Shown here: piece after piece, positions 1-8,318 of the stretch
How the letters are laid out: each line of letters starts with the position of its first letter
How positions within the stretch are numbered: position 1 is the first letter of the stretch
From: an uncultured Oscillospiraceae bacterium
GTDB taxonomy: Bacteria; Bacillota; Clostridia; Oscillospirales; Ruminococcaceae
Direction: 5' to 3'
DNA: 64,000 nt
NCBI GenBank assembly: GCA_900539195.1
Contig: UQBC01000002.1
Coordinates: 1-64,000, forward strand
The notes under the pieces: model-generated
Told to the model about the DNA's origin: nothing
Seen by the model: only the letters and a program-made list of their open reading frames with translations
Database searches by the model: none
Translations under genes and position numbers: made by a program

Positions 1-321
<321 letters not shown>

Positions 322-384
322 CTAATAAGAATATATGTTTTGTTTTTAGTTCGTTATTCAATTTTGAGGGAATATCCCTTAAAA

Positions 385-500
<116 letters not shown>

Positions 501-506
501 ATATAT

Positions 507-582
507 GCACCTTTAGCTCAGTTGGTAGAGCAACTGACTCTTAATCAGTGGGTCCTGGGTTCGAGTCCCTGAAGGTGTACCA
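507..582 (+). tRNA. tRNA-Lys(CTT), copy 1
   Basis: A complete 76-nt cloverleaf with encoded CCA. The acceptor stem GCACCTT/AAGGTGT closes on a G-U pair, the anticodon loop is CTCTTAA (anticodon CTT), and the T loop is TTCGAGT. It starts 6 nt after the 5S. The sequence is identical to the second tRNA-Lys at 929-1004. Confidence 0.95.
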
Positions 583-587
583 GACTT

Positions 588-620
588 AAAAAGAATAGGC
601 CCATCAGCCTATTCTTTTTA
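588..620 (+). terminator. Intrinsic terminator inside the tRNA cluster
   Basis: AAAAAGAATAGGC and GCCTATTCTTTTT form a 13-bp stem around the loop CCATCA and end in a T run. It could end part of the rRNA-tRNA transcript after the first tRNA-Lys. Being symmetric, it works in either direction. Confidence 0.75.
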
Positions 621-627
621 TCTATAT

Positions 628-702
628 GGCCTGTTGGTCAAGCGGTTAAGACTCCGGCCTCTCACGCCGGCGACGGGGGTTCGATTCCCCCACAGGTCAC
701 CA
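628..702 (+). tRNA. tRNA-Glu(CTC)
   Basis: A 75-nt tRNA with encoded CCA. Acceptor stem GGCCTGT/ACAGGTC, anticodon stem CCGGC/GCCGG around the loop CTCTCAC (anticodon CTC), T arm GGGGGTTCGATTCCCCC. It reads GAG codons. The next tRNA follows after 2 nt. Confidence 0.95.
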
Positions 703-704
703 AT

Positions 705-781
705 GCACCATTAGCTCAGTTGGTTAGAGCAACCGGCTCATAACCGGTCGGTCCGGGGTTCGAGTCCCTGATGGTGCACCA
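705..781 (+). tRNA. tRNA with CAT anticodon (elongator Met or Ile2)
   Basis: A 77-nt tRNA with encoded CCA, a perfect GCACCAT/ATGGTGC acceptor stem and the anticodon loop CTCATAA. An initiator is excluded because the first pair is a normal G-C and the GGG/CCC anticodon stem is absent. The body (AGCTCAGTTGGTTAGAGCA and ATAACCGG) resembles Firmicute tRNAs whose wobble C is converted to lysidine to read AUA. Met versus Ile2 cannot be settled here by eye. Confidence 0.9.
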
Positions 782-810
782 ATTTTATTGGTGCCGAGCT
801 TTTTACCTAT

Positions 811-884
811 AGGGGTGTGGTTCAATGGCAGAATAGGGGTCTCCAAAACCTTTGACGTGGGTTCGATTCCTACCACCCCTGCCA
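811..884 (+). tRNA. tRNA-Trp(CCA)
   Basis: A 74-nt tRNA with encoded CCA tail. Acceptor stem AGGGGTG/CACCCCT, discriminator G, anticodon loop CTCCAAA giving anticodon CCA. The anticodon stem GGGGT/ACCTT contains two G-U pairs. Confidence 0.94.
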
Positions 885-887
885 AAT

Positions 888-914
888 AAAAAGCACGCTA
901 CAGCGTGCTTTTTC
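888..914 (+). terminator. Intrinsic terminator after tRNA-Trp
   Basis: AAAAAGCACGCT and AGCGTGCTTTTT form a strong stem with a very short loop, ending in a T run. It separates tRNA-Trp from the second tRNA-Lys. Confidence 0.75.
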
Positions 915-928
915 ACTTTATTAAATAT

Positions 929-1004
929 GCACCTTTAGCTCAGTTGGTAGAGCAACTGACTCTTAATCAGTGGGTCCTGGGTTCGAGTCCCTGAAGGTGT
1001 ACCA
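929..1004 (+). tRNA. tRNA-Lys(CTT), copy 2
   Basis: A 76-nt tRNA base-for-base identical to 507-582, including CCA and anticodon CTT. It is the last tRNA of the cluster and is followed by a terminator. Two perfect copies bracketing three other tRNAs suggest a recent duplication or gene conversion. Confidence 0.95.
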
Positions 1005-1009
1005 AGTTT

Positions 1010-1038
1010 AATCCCGTGTATTTTGCACGGGATTTTTT
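1010..1038 (+). terminator. Terminator of the rRNA-tRNA operon
   Basis: AATCCCGTG and CACGGGATT form a stem closed by a short TATTTTG-type loop and are followed by TTTTT. It lies 6 nt after the last tRNA and most likely ends the operon. Confidence 0.8.
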
Positions 1039-1051
1039 GTTGTATGTATCT

Positions 1052-1088
1052 GCAACAGCCCGGCTGATTCAGTCGGGCTGTTGCTTTT
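1052..1088 (+). terminator. Hairpin between converging transcripts
   Basis: GCAACAGCCCG and CGGGCTGTTGC form a long stem followed by TTTT on the plus strand. It ends 3 nt from the stop codon of the minus-strand helicase gene, so it probably insulates the two converging units. The T run favours the plus direction. Confidence 0.6.
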
Positions 1089-1090
1089 GA

Positions 1091-4054
1091 TCATTTCGGC
1101 AGGTGCAGGAAGCCGGCGGTGAAGGCGTTGGGGAAGGTGAAATTTTTCTGACCGTCAGCAAATTTTACATATATATGTTTATCAGCGATTGACTGTACTT
1201 TTCCTTCGCCGAATTTTTTATGTATTACGGTCATACCTACTGTTATTGACGATTCGTCAAAATCGTGGGTATTGCTGCGTTTCCTGTCGGGAACGGGTAA
1301 AGCGGCTTTGGGAACGGGTGATTTAATGCCGAACTTTTCGGTGACGAGTGGAGGTACGGACGGATATGCCGATGATTTGCCTGAGGTTTGGACGCCGGGC
1401 TTTCCTGCAGGCGTTTTTGCGATTTCTTTCTTCAGCATTGCTATATCCCTGTCGGGTACGGAGGGCTGAGGAGCGTTCATTGATTCCTGCTGATTATAGA
1501 ACAGCTTTTTGTATTCATCTTTTCTTATAGCGGTATCCCAACCGCCTATCTCCTTATCGTTACGGTGCATATCAATTCCGGTATAGGTAAGGCTTGCATC
1601 CTCGTAGCGTTTGAACTGGAAAATGGAATGATTCATAAGGCTGGAGTTGAAAACGCCGAGCGAACATAAAAGGTCGAAATCCTTTGTATCAAGACCGGTC
1701 ACTTTTTTGAAAAGACCGGGTTCAAGCTGGGTTATAACGTCCTTGAGGCAGGATTCACGGTAGTCGGTAAGGTACATAAATACGGGAATTCTTGAAGCGA
1801 ATTTCATCAGCTTTTCCTGTACCTCCTTACGCTTTGACTTGAACTCCTTCTCGGCTTCGGTAAGCTCTTTCTTTTCTTTCGGGGTGAGCTTTTCTACGCC
1901 GTCTTTCTTCAGCTTCTTTACAGCCTCGGACTTGTTGATGATTACCTCAAGCTCCTTGTTGAGATTGCGGAAAGCCTCGATATTTTCAAGTGCGGTCATT
2001 GCCTCTGTGCTTGCCATAAGACGTTTTAATGTATCGTTATCAACGTTTACAAGCAGGGCGGACTGCCAGCGCTTTGCGAGGAGGGTTGCGGAGGTTCCGG
2101 CAAGGGTAATATCAAGAATAGCCTGTGCGTTTACCTGCTCCATAGTCGAGCCATCATAGGCTAAGACGGGCAGGAAGTTTATAAACTCGCTGACGTTCTT
2201 TTCGGGGTTTGTGTTCTCGGAATTCAGATTGCAGGCATAGTCGGATATCTGGCGGAGCGCACGGTCAAGCGCAAAGTCGAACACATAGCATTCGTGCTTG
2301 ATTATCTCGGCTTCGCCCTTCTCGTTTTTTACCGTCCAGGGCGACTGCACACGGAAAGCCGACTGGAAATAGGTTTCCGGGCTTTTAAGATTGCGGAGCA
2401 TAAATATGCCTGTCCACGGCTTTACGGTAACGCCTGTTGTCAGCTTTCCGCAGGTGAGGGTTATTGTCCTTGTAACGAGAGGATCGCCCATAGAATCAAT
2501 AACGGGCTTTACCGCATCAAGACCTACGCCCGCTTTTATACCGGCGCAGACGTTTATCTTATAGCCCTGATTGTAATAGTTGTTCTGGCTTTGCATAAGA
2601 AGATTGTACATTGCAAAGCAGGACGCTACGCTCGGCAAAAACCATAGGGTGTGCGACAGTACGTTAAGAAGTCTTGTGTCTGAGAATGGCATAGGCGGAC
2701 GCTTGTCAACACCAAGACTTACCGCAATTTTAAGGTCGTCTACGCTTGCAGGGAGATATGCGCCACGGATAAGATCGAGCCATTTCTGCACCTCGTTCTC
2801 GTTTACGAAGCGAGCGTCATCGCCTTTTCCCTTTGCGGAAAAGAACAGATTCAGATCGAAGCCGTCAAATTCTCCCTCAGAGGCTACAGAGCGTATACTT
2901 TCGGGAATTTTATAGGTCATCATCACCATACGGGGAAGTGACAGATATGGGTTGTTTTCGCCCTTCCAGTTTTCTTTTGCGCTCTGTTCATCTGAATAAG
3001 TCCAGTTGAAAATCTGTTCTTCTATGAACTCACCGCTGTGCATTGCTCTGAACGGGGTACCGGACAGATAAAGGTAGTGTGACGAGGTTATCGGCAGGAA
3101 GGTTTCGTTTACGGCATTTCCTGCTTCTTCCTTCTGATATTTTTCTGCGTCAAAGTCTATATCTTCATCGTCGGGATCGTCAAACAGCTTCTTTGCGTTT
3201 TCTCTCCACGCTCCGAAATGGTATTCGTCAAATATGACTATATCCCAGTTGGTAGTATGGATAAACTCGTTCTTGTATTTTATACCGCCGTTTTCGTTAG
3301 TACCGAGCAAATCCTGAAACGAGCCGAAAACTACTATCGGTCTTGTGCTGTCGGCATTGTAATATGCCTCGTCGATATTCTGCTTGTTATTATGTGCGTC
3401 CTTGTTTGAAACGTACTGCCAGCCCTCAAAATCAACGTGAGTTCTTAAGTCCTCGCTCCATGCCGACTCTACGGCAGGCTTGAAGGTGAGAATAAGAATA
3501 CGCTTGAAATTCATCTTCTTGCAAAGCTCATAAGCGGCGAAGGTCTTGCCGAAACGCATTTTTGCATTCCACAGGAACTTTGGTATGCGCTCAGGCTCGG
3601 TCTTTTTAATGTTTTCAAAGTATTCAATCGTGCGGTCTACCGCTTTACTCTGTTCCGGACGCATTTTAAAGTCTGCGGTGCGGTATTCGTCCGTCCTTTC
3701 GCCTGTGCGAAGCTCACGCACGGCGGAGCGGACATCATTTACGGTACAGTTGTACCATTCGTTCTTGTCGGTGTTTTCGTTAAGACGGTGAAAGCCGTTA
3801 CGTTTAAGAACGGCGTGTACGTCATGGTCGTTGAAGCACGAGCCGTCAGGACGCATTGCCGATTCCTCGCAAAGCACGGTGTAGCTTATCGCACTTGTAT
3901 GGAGCTGTTCTTTTATACGCTGCTTTACATCACGGTCGGTGTAGCCTACTTTTATGTAGCCGTCGTGAGTGGTAACGCCGTTCAGCTTGTAGGCATAGAT
4001 AGTCGGGTTTACCTCGGGGCGAGGGGTCACATACTTTTCAAATACGTCAGCCAT
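1091..4054 (-). CDS. GIY-YIG nuclease / superfamily 2 helicase, restriction-like protein
   Basis: A large protein (987 aa from ATG 4054) that looks like the nuclease-translocase part of a restriction or defence system. Seen: an N-terminal GIY-YIG-like domain of the T5orf172 type (GYIKVGYTDRDVKQRI, about residues 30-50); helicase motif I (AKMRFGKTFAAYE, ~165), motif II DEYH (~275), motif III SGTPFRA, and late motifs around TTGVTVKPWTG and QSAFRVQSPW. A C-terminal ~50-aa module with HKKFGEGKV resembles the Tudor-like tail of PcrA helicases. GTG 4063 is also in frame, but GGCGG sits directly against it, so ATG 4054 is preferred. It overlaps the upstream methyltransferase gene by 8 bp and is last in the operon. 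Cleavage activity is inferred from the domains. Confidence 0.85.
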   Translation of the reverse strand: MADVFEKYVTPRPEVNPTIYAYKLNGVTTHDGYIKVGYTDRDVKQRIKEQLHTSAISYTVLCEESAMRPDGSCFNDHDVHAVLKRNGFHRLNENTDKNEWYNCTVNDVRSAVRELRTGERTDEYRTADFKMRPEQSKAVDRTIEYFENIKKTEPERIPKFLWNAKMRFGKTFAAYELCKKMNFKRILILTFKPAVESAWSEDLRTHVDFEGWQYVSNKDAHNNKQNIDEAYYNADSTRPIVVFGSFQDLLGTNENGGIKYKNEFIHTTNWDIVIFDEYHFGAWRENAKKLFDDPDDEDIDFDAEKYQKEEAGNAVNETFLPITSSHYLYLSGTPFRAMHSGEFIEEQIFNWTYSDEQSAKENWKGENNPYLSLPRMVMMTYKIPESIRSVASEGEFDGFDLNLFFSAKGKGDDARFVNENEVQKWLDLIRGAYLPASVDDLKIAVSLGVDKRPPMPFSDTRLLNVLSHTLWFLPSVASCFAMYNLLMQSQNNYYNQGYKINVCAGIKAGVGLDAVKPVIDSMGDPLVTRTITLTCGKLTTGVTVKPWTGIFMLRNLKSPETYFQSAFRVQSPWTVKNEKGEAEIIKHECYVFDFALDRALRQISDYACNLNSENTNPEKNVSEFINFLPVLAYDGSTMEQVNAQAILDITLAGTSATLLAKRWQSALLVNVDNDTLKRLMASTEAMTALENIEAFRNLNKELEVIINKSEAVKKLKKDGVEKLTPKEKKELTEAEKEFKSKRKEVQEKLMKFASRIPVFMYLTDYRESCLKDVITQLEPGLFKKVTGLDTKDFDLLCSLGVFNSSLMNHSIFQFKRYEDASLTYTGIDMHRNDKEIGGWDTAIRKDEYKKLFYNQQESMNAPQPSVPDRDIAMLKKEIAKTPAGKPGVQTSGKSSAYPSVPPLVTEKFGIKSPVPKAALPVPDRKRSNTHDFDESSITVGMTVIHKKFGEGKVQSIADKHIYVKFADGQKNFTFPNAFTAGFLHLPK

Positions 4055-5678
4055 TGTTGTCACCGCCTAAATCCATCGGTCTTATCATAGACTCGATAAA
4101 GTTTATTTCTTCATCTGTGAGATTGTATTTTTCGTAGAGTTCGGAATCTGTCCACGGTTTTGAGAAGTCTTGGAGGGGGACGAATTGGTAAACACCTCTC
4201 GGTCCGTTTTGCGTTTTCTTTTTAATACTTACTAAATATCTGAAAAATCTCGTTTGTATGTATGTTATGATATTTTTGCATTGTTCTTTAGTGAAATTGT
4301 GCTTTTGTGGGTCAAAACCGATAACAAGAAAAGTTTGAGAACAGACACTGTTTTTATCGCCTAAAAACGGCTTGCCCAATATTTGTTCATCGTATCCATT
4401 TCCGCCTGCGGCGGGGATATAGACTTTATACAAATCTTTTGTTGGTGAATTTTTGGGTAATTGTGATTTGCTAATCCACCTTACTGTTCTTTCTCTATTG
4501 ATATTGAGATAGTATTTTATACAGTATACAGAATCCGGTTTATCGTGGTAATCAGTCCAGTTTGAAGTAAGTAAATTACTGTCATCAAAAAAGTGTTTTG
4601 CACTAACCAAACCGGAAAAGTTTTTATTAATATCCGAAAAATAATTTCCTTCAACTGATTCGATTTTTTCTAATATAGAATATGATTTAGGGTTTCTTAC
4701 AACTATTCCTGAATTTTTAGAATCAAGATAGTCAAATCTATTTAAAACAAGCTGGTCTTGTGATTGGTGAAAATAATACTCGCACTTTCCGAAATAATCT
4801 CTATCCCACAAGAAATAGTTAACACCGCCTTTAATGTCAACGCCGGGAAAGCAATCCGATGCATTTTCAAAATCGTGAATAATTTTGAATTTATTAGATG
4901 CTAAAGCAGCATCGACCCAACTATCCGGTATTCCTTGAGCTGTTTTTGTCATCCAACGGCTCGGTGTAATCATACAAATATATTTTGGGCGAAGTTTTAT
5001 TGCCTTTTCGATGAAAACGTTATATATAGATTTTGCATTCGCACTATTACCGCCTTCTATGCCGAATGTCATCTGATACGGCGGATTTGAAATAATAACA
5101 TCGAACTTCATGCCAAAAATCTCCTCGGGGTGTAATGTATGTATCCATTCATACGCATAATATTCACGTTCTTCGCCACGGTCGTACTGCGTTTCGGACG
5201 CACCGCAGAAAATGCATCTTCCGGACTTGTCGAACGAGTGGGGGATACGCTTGAAACGGATATTTCCGTCCGCATTTTCAAAGTGTGTTACAGAAAAAGC
5301 ACTGTTTGCGTACTTACTGCAATAAAGGCTTCTGCGTGAGAGCAGGCTTGTAAGCTCGGTTATCGCAATGCCGTAAAGCTGATTTTTAAAAATATGGTCT
5401 ATTCGTTGCTGTCTGTCGGGGATAACGGCTTCAAGACCTTTTATAAGGCGCTTTGCTATCTCACGCAGGAAAACTCCCGTTTTCACGGCGGGGTCGAGAA
5501 ACTTTGTATCGGGAGATGAGAAAAGCTCCTGCGGGAGCATATCGAGCATTTTGTTTACTATCTCCGGAGGTGTGAAAACCTCATCGCTTGAGAGATTGGC
5601 AAGGCAGGACAGAACATCGGGGTTGTATACCTTTTCGTAAAGTCCGCTTAAAATTCCGGTTGAAATATTATCAGCCAT
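4047..5678 (-). CDS. Adenine-specific DNA methyltransferase (Eco57I-like)
   Basis: A 543-aa protein of the Eco57I-type N6-adenine methyltransferase group. Seen: motif X-like DEVFTPPEIV near residue 32; an altered SAM-binding motif I, LDPAVKTGVFL, where most relatives carry PACGSG; catalytic motif IV NPPY in DVIISNPPYQM near 200; and a Cys pair (RCIFCGASE, ~155) that may be half of a metal site. The C-terminal half is probably the target-recognition part. ATG 5678 has AGGAGG 10 nt upstream and overlaps the preceding gene by 8 bp. The odd motif I may be normal for this subfamily or may mean reliance on the partner methyltransferase for SAM binding. Confidence 0.85.
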   Translation of the reverse strand: MADNISTGILSGLYEKVYNPDVLSCLANLSSDEVFTPPEIVNKMLDMLPQELFSSPDTKFLDPAVKTGVFLREIAKRLIKGLEAVIPDRQQRIDHIFKNQLYGIAITELTSLLSRRSLYCSKYANSAFSVTHFENADGNIRFKRIPHSFDKSGRCIFCGASETQYDRGEEREYYAYEWIHTLHPEEIFGMKFDVIISNPPYQMTFGIEGGNSANAKSIYNVFIEKAIKLRPKYICMITPSRWMTKTAQGIPDSWVDAALASNKFKIIHDFENASDCFPGVDIKGGVNYFLWDRDYFGKCEYYFHQSQDQLVLNRFDYLDSKNSGIVVRNPKSYSILEKIESVEGNYFSDINKNFSGLVSAKHFFDDSNLLTSNWTDYHDKPDSVYCIKYYLNINRERTVRWISKSQLPKNSPTKDLYKVYIPAAGGNGYDEQILGKPFLGDKNSVCSQTFLVIGFDPQKHNFTKEQCKNIITYIQTRFFRYLVSIKKKTQNGPRGVYQFVPLQDFSKPWTDSELYEKYNLTDEEINFIESMIRPMDLGGDNNG

Positions 5679-6327
5679 TTTCCCATAACCTCCTGTAGTT
5701 GCATATATATTTCCGTAAAAAAGTACCCTCGCCTTCTGTGCTGTCGCTGAGGGTGAGCTGAGAAGCCTTTTCCTTATTGCCGTTTACCAGTTCGTCAAAG
5801 CTGTAATCGCTGCGCTGTATATTACTGCCGAAAACGAATGCCCACTCGGAAAAGACTATATCCTGTTCGGTATCGTTGCAGTTTTCGTCTACGCACTTAA
5901 GAGTAAGGGCATTTCCGCAGACGATATTTCTTGACAGGATAAAGCGGACGGATTTTCTTGTATCATCGTTGCATTCTTTTTTGCAGACGGATCTGTATTG
6001 CTTGTCCCACTGCTTAAACAGCCGTTCACGGCAGGTTTCGACATTATCCGCCATTATATCGACACCGTAAAGACTGCTTACCGCAAGGAGCGAGTATTTT
6101 TCATATTCAAGAGGACTGCGACCGTATTCAGACTTTACGACCGCAAGTTTTCTTGCAAGAATTTCGGTAAGGAAATTGCCCGTTCCGCAGGCGGGTTCGA
6201 GAAAACGGCTGTCGATACGCTCGGTTTCCTGTTTTACAAGGTCGCACATTGCCTTTACTTCACGCTCGGCGGTGAAAACCTCGCCGTGTTCGGTCACACG
6301 TTGTCTGGATTTTATTTGTTGTTGCAC
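5671..6327 (-). CDS. Small methyltransferase-fold protein lacking the NPPY motif
   Basis: A 218-aa protein, first in the operon. Seen: motif X-like HGEVFTAEREV (~15), a complete SAM-binding motif I (LEPACGTGNFL, ~43) and motif II-like YGVDIMADN. No NPPY/DPPY catalytic motif is present. It therefore has the opposite defect to its neighbour, whose motif I is altered but whose NPPY is intact. A heterodimer in which the two complement each other is an inference. Start: GTG 6327 with GGAG 10 nt upstream. The promoter and palindromic operator lie at 6401-6432. Confidence 0.75.
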   Translation of the reverse strand: MQQQIKSRQRVTEHGEVFTAEREVKAMCDLVKQETERIDSRFLEPACGTGNFLTEILARKLAVVKSEYGRSPLEYEKYSLLAVSSLYGVDIMADNVETCRERLFKQWDKQYRSVCKKECNDDTRKSVRFILSRNIVCGNALTLKCVDENCNDTEQDIVFSEWAFVFGSNIQRSDYSFDELVNGNKEKASQLTLSDSTEGEGTFLRKYICNYRRLWENG

Positions 6328-6351
6328 GTTATTTTTGCTCCATAGATAAAA

Positions 6352-6366
6352 GCTGAATTTAATTCA
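6352..6366. promoter_or_regulatory. Secondary operator-like palindrome
   Basis: GCTGAATTTAATTCAAC contains the near-palindrome TGAATTTAATTCA, the same core as the perfect palindrome at 6412-6432. It lies in the predicted leader of the methyltransferase operon, about 25 bp from its start codon. A second binding site for the adjacent XRE protein is the simplest reading. Confidence 0.5.
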
Positions 6367-6400
6367 ACTTTTTTCAATAATTATTTCGTTTAATGCAACT

Positions 6401-6429
6401 ATTTTAGCATAAACTTGAATTAAATTCAA
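6401..6429 (-). promoter_or_regulatory. Promoter of the methyltransferase-helicase operon
   Basis: On the minus strand TTGAAT (6429-6424), a 17-bp spacer and TAAAAT (6406-6401) make a good sigma-70-type promoter, with transcription starting near 6394. The -35 box and part of the spacer lie inside the palindrome at 6412-6432, so a protein bound there would block polymerase. Confidence 0.7.
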
Positions 6430-6432
6430 GTT
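6412..6432. promoter_or_regulatory. Perfect 21-bp operator palindrome
   Basis: AACTTGAATT-A-AATTCAAGTT has perfect 10-bp arms around one central base. It sits between the divergent XRE regulator and the methyltransferase operon and overlaps the -35 box of the latter. Its likely ligand is the XRE protein encoded next to it, as with controller proteins of restriction-modification systems. Confidence 0.7.
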
Positions 6433-6468
6433 ATTAAATCAAAATAGTGAATTAAAGGAATGTTGATT

Positions 6469-6837
6469 ATGAATGAACCGTATGATTTCGGAGCAAGGTT
6501 GAAGAAATATCGCAATGAAAAAAATATCACACAGGAGAGAATTGCAAAAATTCTTGGTGTGAGTAATTCTATGATTAGCAAATATGAAAACAATACTGCC
6601 AGTCCGTCTTTAGATTCGCTCTGCACATTGTCAAAAGAATTATGTGTATCAATCGATGAATTGTGCGGCTTACAGCAATCCGGAACGGTTTCGCTTATCG
6701 GGCTTACGGACGGACAGTCTGACTGTGTTCGCTTGCTTATAGACGCTTTTCACGAATACAACAATACAGTAAGAAAAAGGCTCAGCGATGAGCAGTACAG
6801 GGTACTCGGTCAGATACTGGCGGAATTTCTGAAATAA
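6469..6837 (+). CDS. XRE-family transcriptional regulator
   Basis: A 122-aa regulator. Residues 5-60 form a Cro/CI-type helix-turn-helix (FGARLKKYRNEKNITQERIAKILGVS, then SMISKYENNTASPSLDSL). The C-terminal part (TDGQSDCVRLLIDAFHEY) is probably helical and for dimerisation. ATG 6460 is in frame but overlaps the AAAGGA ribosome site; ATG 6469 lies 8-9 nt after it and is preferred. It is divergent from the methyltransferase-helicase operon and separated from it by matching palindromes, so it probably controls that operon and itself. Confidence 0.85.
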   Translation: MNEPYDFGARLKKYRNEKNITQERIAKILGVSNSMISKYENNTASPSLDSLCTLSKELCVSIDELCGLQQSGTVSLIGLTDGQSDCVRLLIDAFHEYNNTVRKRLSDEQYRVLGQILAEFLK

Positions 6838-6880
6838 ACGCAAAGCACCGCCTGCACGGGAATGTGCGGTCGGTCGGTTC

Positions 6881-6914
6881 AAAACGCACAGCATTATCAC
6901 CTGTGCGTTTTTTC
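6881..6914 (+). terminator. Terminator of the XRE gene
   Basis: AAAACGCACAG and CTGTGCGTTTT form an 11-bp stem with the loop CATTATCAC and finish in TTTTTT. An imperfect GC hairpin (GCACCGCCTGCAC...) precedes it at about 6844-6872 and resembles the hairpin at 12480-12510. Confidence 0.8.
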
Positions 6915-7028
6915 GTTATAACTGACAATTCCCGACTGCTGTTTTTGTGCAAAAGGCGGAAAATAAAAACCAAACCGCAAAATCGGCTTTCAGCTTCGTT
7001 ACATAAGACAAGAGAGAAATTTATTTGA

Positions 7029-7058
7029 TTGACAGCTGCTCACCTTTTATATTACAAT
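7029..7058 (+). promoter_or_regulatory. Promoter of the sigma-ABC operon
   Basis: A consensus TTGACA (7029-7034) and TACAAT (7053-7058) with an 18-bp spacer lie just upstream of the sigma-factor gene. This argues against reading the TTG of the -35 box as a start codon. Confidence 0.65.
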
Positions 7059-7079
7059 GGTTTTATCAAGCTTAAAGGA

Positions 7080-7613
7080 ATGGTTACAACGCTTAGTTTT
7101 TACATATCGCTTGCCGAAACGGCGGAGGATAAATCGCTCATAGAAAGGCTATATAACGGCTATGAGCGGTATATGTATGCCGTTGCGTTTTCGGTGCTTC
7201 ATAACGAACAGGACGCAGAGGATACGGTGCATGAGGCGTTTCTGCGCATCATAAAAAATCTCGGCGAGTATGATTTTTCCGTCGATGCTAATACAAAGAC
7301 ACTTCTCGGCGTGATAACACGCAATATTGCTATTGACCGCTACAGACATAAGAAAAAGCACGAAAGCGGGAATGTCGAACTGAACGAAAACACCATAGGC
7401 TCTCAGCTGCCCGATACCTCGGAGCTCAGCAACAGCGAGCTTAAGGCGATACTCGACAGCCTGCCCTATGAGCTCAAGGAGGTCATACTGCTGAGATATG
7501 TCGCGGGATATACGCTTAAGGAAACCGCGGAGCTGCTCGGTGTTACTTTCGGTACGGTACGCTACAGGCAGGATAAGGCTATAATCGCGATCGAAGAGCT
7601 TATAAAGGGGTGA
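7080..7613 (+). CDS. ECF-type RNA polymerase sigma factor
   Basis: A 177-aa sigma-70 family protein of the extracytoplasmic-function group. Region 2 (YERYMYAVAFSVLHNEQDAEDTVHEAFLR) and region 4 (LPYELKEVILLRYVAGYTLKETAELLGV with GTVRYRQDKA) are clear, with no region 3. The N-terminus at ATG 7080 fits relatives that begin with LSFYISLA. The AAAGGA directly abuts this ATG, so the start is not certain. A TTG at 7029 is rejected because it is the -35 box. It is first in a run with a membrane anti-sigma-like gene, an ABC transporter and a lipoprotein, so it probably answers to an envelope signal. Confidence 0.9.
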   Translation: MVTTLSFYISLAETAEDKSLIERLYNGYERYMYAVAFSVLHNEQDAEDTVHEAFLRIIKNLGEYDFSVDANTKTLLGVITRNIAIDRYRHKKKHESGNVELNENTIGSQLPDTSELSNSELKAILDSLPYELKEVILLRYVAGYTLKETAELLGVTFGTVRYRQDKAIIAIEELIKG

Positions 7614-7617
7614 AGAT

Positions 7618-8304
7618 ATGAACTGTACGGATAGCAGGATAAGAGATTATATCCTCAGTGAGTTTGCCGAGGCTGTTCCGGGTAAAGAGGCGGAGCACAG
7701 CTTTTCAAAGCGTTACATCAGACGCAGAAAAAGAATAATCAGAAAATACGCACGGGTGCGCAGATCGGCTGATATACATACAGTGTATCAGCGCAGGGCA
7801 ATGAAGTACGCTTTTATTATGACCGTGATCGCTATTTCGTATATTGTCGGCTTTACCGATTATATAAGCGCGGGCGGGTTCAATTTAACACCGCATAAAG
7901 AGCAGTCGCAGGTATATTATTTCGGCGATATAAGCGGGTATCCCGAAACACTGACGAGCCGTTACACAATAGAAGATACACTTTACGGATACAGCGAGCA
8001 GATTTTGTGCGATACCGATACCAATTACAGCGTTTATTATACCGATAAAAACGGCGGCGATGTTATAATATCGCAGTGGGTCGCAAGTGTATTCAAGGGT
8101 GACATATGCATAAACACGGAAAGTGCATCGGTTCTGCCGACTGACATAACGATAAACGGACACAGCGGGTTTTACTATGCGACAGGTGACGGTCGGCATT
8201 GCTGTTGTATCGTATATGACGATTGCATTATGATTTATTCGTGCAGTAAGGATAAACAGACTGTTATCTGTCTTGTAGAGCATACCCGCTTTACGGACGT
8301 TTGA
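7618..8304 (+). CDS. Membrane-anchored anti-sigma-like protein (DUF4367-like)
   Basis: A 228-aa single-pass protein. It has a very basic cytoplasmic N-terminus (~1-60, with RYIRRRKRIIRKYARVRR), one membrane segment at about 62-80 (YAFIMTVIAISYIVGFTDYI) and an extracellular domain of ~145 aa. The outer domain, with INGHSGFYYATGD and a Cys-rich patch CCCIVYDDC, resembles the DUF4367 domain that often accompanies ECF sigma factors in Clostridia; that assignment is from memory. It begins 4 nt after the sigma-factor stop codon. The likely role is to hold the sigma factor at the membrane and release it on an external cue. Confidence 0.65.
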   Translation: MNCTDSRIRDYILSEFAEAVPGKEAEHSFSKRYIRRRKRIIRKYARVRRSADIHTVYQRRAMKYAFIMTVIAISYIVGFTDYISAGGFNLTPHKEQSQVYYFGDISGYPETLTSRYTIEDTLYGYSEQILCDTDTNYSVYYTDKNGGDVIISQWVASVFKGDICINTESASVLPTDITINGHSGFYYATGDGRHCCCIVYDDCIMIYSCSKDKQTVICLVEHTRFTDV

Positions 8305-8318
8305 TGAAAGGAAAGAAA

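Noticed and set aside
1091..6837. BREX, DISARM or classical type I restriction system
   Set aside because: No PglZ, BrxL, DrmA/B, HsdS or other hallmark proteins are encoded. Only two methyltransferase-like proteins and one GIY-YIG helicase are present.
7029..7079. TTG start extending the ECF sigma factor by 17 codons
   Set aside because: The TTG is the first part of a consensus TTGACA -35 box with a TACAAT 18 bp downstream, and related sigma factors begin near the later ATG.
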